NCBI RefSeq assembly: GCF_001894825.1
Contig: NZ_BCWY01000029.1
Coordinates: 49,142 to 113,141 of the forward strand
DNA: 64,000 nucleotides
Reading direction: 5' to 3'
Source of the DNA: Rhodococcus jostii NBRC 16295
GTDB lineage: Bacteria; Actinomycetota; Actinomycetes; Mycobacteriales; Mycobacteriaceae
A program made the position numbers and the translations under genes. Below, one piece after another: positions 59,633 through 64,000 of the stretch. The notes under the pieces are model-generated. The model saw only the letters and a list, made by a program, of their open reading frames with translations, did not search any database and had not been told where the DNA came from. Positions within the stretch are counted from its first letter, which is position 1; every line of letters starts with the position of its first letter.

Positions 59633-60934
59633 CTAGTTGCCCGAGGTAGCGGCCGGCACCTCCGCGGCCTTGCGGTCCTTCTCTGATTGCGCCAGCGCGG
59701 TGATCCAGTCGACAACCTTCTCGCTCTCCCAGTACCACGGGTCGTTCGGGTTGTTGTTCCAGTAGAACAGGTGCTGGATGAAGCCGAGGAAGATGTACGG
59801 CTTGATCACGAGTGCGAAGACGTCCCTGTTGTCCTCGACGAACCCGGGACCCTCCGCGGCCAGCTTCGCCTTCACCACGTCCGAACCGGGGCCCATCGCC
59901 CAGTTCAGCGCCTCGACCATCTGCTCCTGGGACACCTGCATGTCCTGGTCCGGTCCGTCGGGGTCGTAGGTCTGGTCGGCGACCTTGCGGAGAACGTCGA
60001 GGAAGGATTCGTCCGAGGCGAACCAGTCTTCGTGTGTGACGATGTGCACGATCGACCGCGCCGCCATGCTGGACACCGCGTTTGCGAAGTCGGAGACGGT
60101 CTGGCCCGGATTCAGCAGGGTGAAGTGCATCTGGCCGAGCACGCCGAGCGCCAGTTCGAGGACGGCGATCTCCTGCGGCGCGTCGCACGCGATGTCGTAT
60201 GGTCGGCACGCGTAGGTGATCTTGCCGTCGAGAGCGCCGTAGTCGGCCGGCCCGGACGACATGAAGCCGCCCCCGGGCGGTCCCGGCTCGCCCATCGAGG
60301 GCGTCCCCGCGGGACGGTACGGGTCGCCGATCAATGCGACGCCGGCGATGTCATCGGCGGTAACCAGAGCGTTGCTGTCGCGGTGGCCGAGCTCGCGTGC
60401 CACCCGTTCGACCACCTCGGCGCCGACGCTGTATCCGAGGAGGACGTACTTGGTGGCGTCGCCGCACTTCGCCTTGTTCTCGTCGAGGATCCTGTTCGTC
60501 GACGCGACACCGGCCGCCATCGAATCCTGGTATGTCGGAACAGGTTGTAGCAGCCCGAGTCCGTACGTGGACGGGTACGGAACGTACATCCATCCGACCG
60601 TCCCCGGATCGTCCTTGTTGGCCTCGCCGGTCGGCACGGTCACGTTGCCGACCCAGTTCGACCACAGCTGACGATTCTCGTCTGCCAGAGGGTTGCGGTC
60701 CTCCGTCGAGTCGGTGGCGCCGGAGACGGCGACGATCATCACGTCGGGGCAGTCGGCGGCGTAGTTGTTCGGGTCGACGCGGTCCGCGTCCGAACTCCCG
60801 GAGCCGGCGCTGCCGGTGTCCGGTGCCGCGACTGCGAGACCGGGAGCCCCGAAGACGGAGGCGGCGAGCAGCAGCACCGTCGCCGTGACCGCGGCTCGCG
60901 CCAGACCGGTAACGGCAGGGGTCGATCGAAGCAT
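59633..60934 (-). CDS. Secreted cutinase-family hydrolase
   Basis: A 433-residue exported protein. The signal peptide ends AVAAPD (about residue 37), followed by a Gly/Ser linker. A cutinase-type alpha/beta domain begins [19 protein letters not shown] and has the nucleophile in GYSVGAE. A C-terminal part of about 150 residues is longer than in simple cutinases. Cys pairs suggest disulfides. It probably hydrolyses esters outside the cell (lipids, polyesters or wall lipids). It is not part of the mycobacterial block as I know it. Confidence 0.8.
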   Translation of the reverse strand: MLRSTPAVTGLARAAVTATVLLLAASVFGAPGLAVAAPDTGSAGSGSSDADRVDPNNYAADCPDVMIVAVSGATDSTEDRNPLADENRQLWSNWVGNVTVPTGEANKDDPGTVGWMYVPYPSTYGLGLLQPVPTYQDSMAAGVASTNRILDENKAKCGDATKYVLLGYSVGAEVVERVARELGHRDSNALVTADDIAGVALIGDPYRPAGTPSMGEPGPPGGGFMSSGPADYGALDGKITYACRPYDIACDAPQEIAVLELALGVLGQMHFTLLNPGQTVSDFANAVSSMAARSIVHIVTHEDWFASDESFLDVLRKVADQTYDPDGPDQDMQVSQEQMVEALNWAMGPGSDVVKAKLAAEGPGFVEDNRDVFALVIKPYIFLGFIQHLFYWNNNPNDPWYWESEKVVDWITALAQSEKDRKAAEVPAATSGN

Positions 60935-61081
60935 GGGACCTCCGGAGGGGGCGGGAGACGAGACGACCGGACAACGATGTCCGGAACCAGACCGGGTGGT
61001 CGCCTTCGAGAACCGTAGCGCCAGTCACCGTAAGACGCCTCCCGTTTCGACCGTTCGACGGGTTCGGTTTAGGATGTCCCC

Positions 61082-61180
61082 GTGGTTATCTTCTTCGAGG
61101 TACTTCTTGTCCTTGCCGCCGTGTTGATCACGTGGTTCTCGCTCTACACGATCTACCGCCTGGTCACCGACGAGTCGTGA
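61082..61180 (+). CDS. 32-residue membrane peptide coupled to the nitrobindin-like gene
   Basis: A short ORF from GTG 61082 encoding 32 residues with one hydrophobic helix ([19 protein letters not shown]) and a polar end (RLVTDES). Its TGA overlaps the GTG of the nitrobindin-like gene (GTGA), a 4-bp coupling. It is too short for most gene finders. Conservation of such a peptide in mycobacteria is my recollection, not verified. Confidence 0.7.
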   Translation: MVIFFEVLLVLAAVLITWFSLYTIYRLVTDES

Positions 61181-61899
61181 GTCAATCCCCGGACGCAGGC
61201 GCAGATCCGCCTTCCGAGCACCCGACTACGAGCGCGCCCGCTGGGGACACCCCCACCGTGCGTCGTGGTAGCGGTGACGCCGCAGTCGCGGACGCCATCG
61301 AGCGTTCCAAGTCGACGGCATCGCGGAACATCCCGCAGCTTCCGGACCTTCCGCTGCCCGAGGACACTGCCAATCTGCGCCTCGGCCCGGATCTGAACAG
61401 CGAGCTCCTCGCAGTACTGCCCCTCGTGGGTGTGTGGCGCGGCGAAGGGGAAGGCCACGACCCTGACACCGGCGACTACCACTTCGGGCAGCAGATCATC
61501 GTCTCCCACAACGGTGGCAACTACCTCAAGTGGGAATCCCAGTCCTGGGTTCTCGACGTCGACGGCGCGTACGTACGCCCCGACCTCAACGAGACCGGCT
61601 TCTGGCGGATCAGCGGCGACGGCATCCCCGGCAGCACCAACGAAGAGGTCGTCGAACTCCTCCTCGCCCACAGTTCCGGCATCGTCGAACTGTTCTACGG
61701 CCGGGCCCTCACGCAGTCGTCGTGGGAGCTCGCCACCGACGTCGTGATCCGCAGCACCTCCGGTGTTCTCGTCGGCGGCGCCAAGCGCCTGTACGGCATC
61801 GTCGAGGGCGGCGACCTCGCCTACGTCGAAGAACGCATCATCGCCGACGGTGAACTGCGCCCCCGCCTCTCGGCGCGTCTGTCCCGCTACGTCGGTTAG
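61177..61899 (+). CDS. Nitrobindin/FABP-like protein lacking the heme His
   Basis: A 240-residue protein. A disordered N-terminal 60 residues are followed by a beta-barrel with the GVWRGEGEG motif and WESQSWVLD, the nitrobindin/THAP4 fold. The position of the heme-binding His near the C-terminus reads [13 protein letters not shown], with Arg where nitrobindins carry His. It therefore corresponds to Rv0813c, annotated as a ferric-nitrobindin-like protein without the heme ligand. Start GTG 61177 overlaps the short membrane ORF. Fatty-acid or hydrophobic ligand binding has been proposed for the family. Confidence 0.85.
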   Translation: MSQSPDAGADPPSEHPTTSAPAGDTPTVRRGSGDAAVADAIERSKSTASRNIPQLPDLPLPEDTANLRLGPDLNSELLAVLPLVGVWRGEGEGHDPDTGDYHFGQQIIVSHNGGNYLKWESQSWVLDVDGAYVRPDLNETGFWRISGDGIPGSTNEEVVELLLAHSSGIVELFYGRALTQSSWELATDVVIRSTSGVLVGGAKRLYGIVEGGDLAYVEERIIADGELRPRLSARLSRYVG

Positions 61900-61902
61900 G
61901 CG

Positions 61903-61958
61903 TGCGCTTCGCGCCCGTGAGTACTTATCAACCGCCCGCGGTTAACAAGTACTCACGG
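61903..61958 (+). repeat. Left 56-bp inverted repeat, palindromic inner part
   Basis: The left boundary repeat starts TGCGCTTCGCGCCCGTGAG, 3 nt after the nitrobindin-like stop. Its inner 44 bp (61915-61958) form a near-perfect palindrome with arms CCGTGAGTACTT and AAGTACTCACGG. It matches the right repeat at 63077-63132 in inverted orientation at 53 of 56 positions. Confidence 0.88.
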
Positions 61959-61964
61959 CTGGAG

Positions 61965-61991
61965 TTATCCCCAACCTGAGGGTTATCCACA
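61965..61991 (+). promoter_or_regulatory. Two DnaA-box-like sequences
   Basis: TTATCCCCA (61965-61973) and TTATCCACA (61983-61991) are direct repeats 18 bp apart. The second is a perfect match to the classical DnaA box. They sit just inside the left inverted repeat, upstream of the AbiEi-like gene. A role in replication, regulation or recognition by the encoded protein is open. Confidence 0.4.
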
Positions 61992-62054
61992 GGCGAAGTG
62001 ATTTCGCGTCTTTTCGCGCGTTTCCTGTCGGTCTGCCTACGCACCGTCCCTGTC

Positions 62055-63107
62055 ATGACGACAGCGACGATCGACTTCAAACCCGAGTTCCAACGGGTCC
62101 TCGACTACCAGCACGGCCTCGTGACGGCCCGCCAACTGCGTGGATTGGGTATCTCGACCCGCCAGATCCAACACCTCGTCGAGTCCGGCCAATGGTCGGC
62201 GGTGCTGCACGGCGTCTACGCCGTCACCAACGGTCCACTCGACCGGCCGATGACCTTGTGGGCAGCGCTGCTGTTCGGCGGTCCCCGGGCGATACTCAGC
62301 CATCGGACGGCGGCCGAGGAGTGGGGGCTGATGCCCGTCGACCCTGCCGAACCCATTCATGTCACCGTGCCCTACGGATTGTCGGCGGAGCCGCAGGCGC
62401 CGACGTACCGGAAGTCCGGCAGCCGATGCGACCGTCCCGTTCCACGCGAAGGCGATCTCCTCCATCCCGGAGTCGTGGTGCACCGGTCCCGGGCGCACGC
62501 CCACATCCTCGTCCCGACACTTCCGCCCCGAACCTCCCGGGCCGACACCGTCGTCGATCTCGCCGTTGCGGAGCCGTCCGCGGTGGAGGCGCAGCGGGTC
62601 ATCGTGTCGGCGACCACCAGCAGCAACATTCCGGTGCACGAGCTGCTGCGACGGATCGAGCAGCGTCCACCGCGGAGATATCGCAAGGCGCTGACCGACG
62701 CGCTGACGTTCGTCTCCGGCGGCGTCCAGTCGATCCTCGAGCACCGATACGCCGTTGACGTCGAGACCGCTCATGGCTTGCCGGCCGCACGGCGGCAGTC
62801 GCCGGTACTCGTCGACGGGCAGACGCTCTACGAGGACGTCGACTATTCGGACGCCGGCGTACCCCTCATCGTGCGACTGGACGGGTTGCGGTACCACTCG
62901 TCGCGGTCCGTGGCGCTGCGCGACCGGCGTCGCGGCAACGCGGCGGAACTGGCCGGCAAGGCGACCTTGGTCTACGGCTGGGAGGAGGTCACGAGGCGTT
63001 CGTGCGACGTCGCGGCCGAGGTTCGGGCGGTCCTCGAGCGGGGAGGCTGGGCCGGGTCGAACCCGTGCCCCCGCTGCCGTGAGTACTTGTTAACCGCGGG
63101 CGGTTAA
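62055..63107 (+). CDS. AbiEi-like winged-helix/DUF559-type protein in inverted repeats
   Basis: A 350-residue protein. The N-terminal AbiEi-antitoxin-like winged helix (about 15-60) reads HGLVTARQLRGLGISTRQIQ. A middle region (to about 230) has ILSHRTAAEEWGLMP. The C-terminal DUF559-like domain has YEDVDYSDAGVPLIVRLDG and DRRRGNAAELAGKATLVYGW; the acidic residue usually before the DG is Arg. No AbiEii toxin follows. ATG 62055 lacks a ribosome site; an in-frame ATG exists at 61998. Its last ten codons and stop lie inside the right inverted repeat. Confidence 0.78.
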   Translation: MTTATIDFKPEFQRVLDYQHGLVTARQLRGLGISTRQIQHLVESGQWSAVLHGVYAVTNGPLDRPMTLWAALLFGGPRAILSHRTAAEEWGLMPVDPAEPIHVTVPYGLSAEPQAPTYRKSGSRCDRPVPREGDLLHPGVVVHRSRAHAHILVPTLPPRTSRADTVVDLAVAEPSAVEAQRVIVSATTSSNIPVHELLRRIEQRPPRRYRKALTDALTFVSGGVQSILEHRYAVDVETAHGLPAARRQSPVLVDGQTLYEDVDYSDAGVPLIVRLDGLRYHSSRSVALRDRRRGNAAELAGKATLVYGWEEVTRRSCDVAAEVRAVLERGGWAGSNPCPRCREYLLTAGG

Positions 63108-63132
63108 CAAGTACTCACGGGCGCGGAGCGCA
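63077..63132 (-). repeat. Right 56-bp inverted repeat
   Basis: The inverted partner of the repeat at 61903-61958. From outside in it reads TGCGCTCCGCGCCCGTGAG, and the inner palindrome (63077-63120) has GTTAACC-type arms around CCGCCCGCGG. It supplies the last ten codons and the stop of the AbiEi-like gene. Confidence 0.88.
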
Positions 63133-63136
63133 AAGC

Positions 63137-63202
63137 GGCCCCCGAGCCTTTCGGTGCTGGTGCACCGGTCCCGATCTGGACCAGACCGGGGGCTCGGGGG
63201 CC
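63137..63202. other. Structured inverted repeat, probable terminator
   Basis: GGCCCCCGAGCC (63137-63148) pairs perfectly with GGCTCGGGGGCC (63191-63202). The 42 nt between contain further dyads (GGTGCACC and CCCGATCTGG with CCAGACCGGG). It lies between the AbiEi-like gene and the convergent cydC and may end both transcripts; a structured RNA is an alternative. Confidence 0.55.
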
Positions 63203-63251
63203 GGGTAGCTGCCTGGGATTCGCTCGCCGCTCGCGCGGTCAGTGAATTCCG

Positions 63252-63299
63252 TCAGCGGTAGCGGCTAGCTGGCAGCCACCTCACGCGTCCGTCTGTCAT
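63252..63299 (-). CDS. Candidate short ORF downstream of cydC
   Basis: Fifty nt after the cydC stop an ATG (63299) opens a 15-residue frame ending WLPASRYR. A very strong ribosome site AAGGAGG lies at 63320-63314, 14 nt before this ATG. An overlapping TTG at 63302 is better spaced and would give a 12-residue peptide ending TREVAAS. I do not recognise either peptide. The strong ribosome site without a longer gene is the reason to list it. Confidence 0.3.
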   Translation of the reverse strand: MTDGRVRWLPASRYR

Positions 63300-63349
63300 T
63301 CAATTTCAGACCACCTCCTTCCTCGTGTACTGAAGAAAGTACGCCGCAC

Positions 63350-64000
63350 TCACGGAGTCGGCAACGCATTTTCGCTCTCAGCTTTCTCCACCCGTACCAC
63401 CAGGTCAGCACTGGTATCCTGCGGAAGCTGGTGAGTGACCACCACGACGGCACGCTGCGCAGGCACAAGTCCGCCGTCGCGTGCGAGCAGTCGCCGGAGC
63501 AGGTCGGCGCCCGCGTCGGCGTCGAGGTGTTCGGTCGGTTCGTCGAGCAACAGCACCCGCGCGGGCGACAGCAGGGCCCGGGCGAGGAGCAGCCGGCGAC
63601 GCTGTCCGCCGGACACCGCCCGGCCACCACCGGCGAGGGTCGTGTGCACGCCCTCCGACAGCCTTGACACCCAGCCGCCGAGCCCGACGGACTCCAGGAC
63701 GGCGAGCGCCTCCGCTTCGTCGAGGTCGCCGCGCGCCACCCGCAGATTCTCGAGCACGGACGTGTCGAAGAGGTGCGCGTCCTCGGCGAAGAATCCGACG
63801 TTCCGGCGGAGCGCGTCGGACCTGATGCGGTGCAGGTCGAGTCCGTCGACCCGGACCGTCCCCGATGCCGGAGGGAGTAGCCCGGCCAGGGTCATCAGGG
63901 TGGTCGTCTTCCCCGACCCACTGCCCCCGACGATCGCGACGCGGGCGCCCGGCGGCAGGTCGAGGTCGAGCGGCGCGGTGACGTGTCCGCCGGGCCAGCC
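63350..64000 (-). CDS. cydC: CydC-type ABC exporter, C-terminal part
   Basis: The last 216 codons of an ABC exporter subunit; the 5' part lies beyond the window. The ATPase domain shows Walker A GGSGSGKT, Q-loop GFFAEDAHLFDT, signature VSGGQRRRLLLARA, Walker B VLLLDEPTEHLD and the H-loop THQ. The sequence is nearest to CydC, which with CydD exports thiols and supports cytochrome bd assembly. ATG 63895 is internal, not the start. Confidence 0.85.
   Translation of the reverse strand, partial: GWPGGHVTAPLDLDLPPGARVAIVGGSGSGKTTTLMTLAGLLPPASGTVRVDGLDLHRIRSDALRRNVGFFAEDAHLFDTSVLENLRVARGDLDEAEALAVLESVGLGGWVSRLSEGVHTTLAGGGRAVSGGQRRRLLLARALLSPARVLLLDEPTEHLDADAGADLLRRLLARDGGLVPAQRAVVVVTHQLPQDTSADLVVRVEKAESENALPTP

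Noticed and set aside
1..64000. CRISPR array or prophage
   Set aside because: No regularly spaced repeats, capsid, terminase or integrase genes were seen.

Overview
The window reads as chromosomal DNA of a high-GC mycolic-acid actinobacterium, most likely a Rhodococcus of the opacus/jostii group. This is inferred from the codon bias, GTG starts, Lsr2, mycothiol synthase, GlnR, and a gene order from about 45 kb onward (desA, dus, LCP protein, phoU, pst genes, mshD, glnR, lmeA, thioredoxin, sulfurtransferase, sseC, nitrobindin-like) that matches the M. tuberculosis Rv0813c-Rv0824c block as I remember it. No plasmid, phage or CRISPR array was recognised.

Left part (1-31.8 kb), accessory metabolism. 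An iron-box-controlled lipoprotein is cut by the left edge. A seven-gene minus-strand operon (190-7097) joins a complete UgpABCE/MalK-type importer to two metallophosphoesterases and a protein-tyrosine-phosphatase-like enzyme, with an RpiR regulator upstream; it looks like an uptake-and-dephosphorylation system for a phosphorylated solute. A catabolic island (8.2-15.3 kb) holds a carboxymuconolactone decarboxylase-like protein, an alpha/beta hydrolase, an FAD monooxygenase, a LysR regulator, an amidohydrolase and an MFS transporter. Then come a Cys-to-Ser NlpC/P60 protein, lsr2, a CitMHS transporter, and an FMN-dependent monooxygenase plus SDR pair preceded by a clear TPP riboswitch. The riboswitch is divergent from ohrR-ohr. 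A mixed run follows (SDRs, CocE-like hydrolase, RNA pseudouridine synthase, CYTH-CHAD, USP, VIT1).

Middle part (31.8-45 kb). A branched-chain amino-acid-type ABC operon has its LivM permease fused to the LivG ATPase and carries a perfect palindrome at its promoter; a KstR-like TetR lies convergent to it. Four tRNA genes (Phe, Asp, Glu, Lys) are surrounded by strong hairpins and long palindromes. Two TetR genes follow, one of gamma-butyrolactone-receptor type and one with tandem operators facing a DUF4334 gene and an alcohol dehydrogenase.

Right part (45-64 kb), conserved core. It contains acyl-ACP desaturase, tRNA-dihydrouridine synthase, an LCP wall-polymer ligase, phoU and pstSCAB (each with a PHO box), mshD-glnR, lmeA-thioredoxin, a leaderless poly-cysteine leader peptide ahead of DUF4395/cysA/sseC, a cutinase-like protein, and a 32-residue membrane peptide coupled to a nitrobindin-like protein. 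An AbiEi/DUF559-type gene follows, enclosed by two 56-bp inverted repeats that are each palindromic; this is the most element-like structure in the window. The window ends inside a cydC-type ABC exporter gene.
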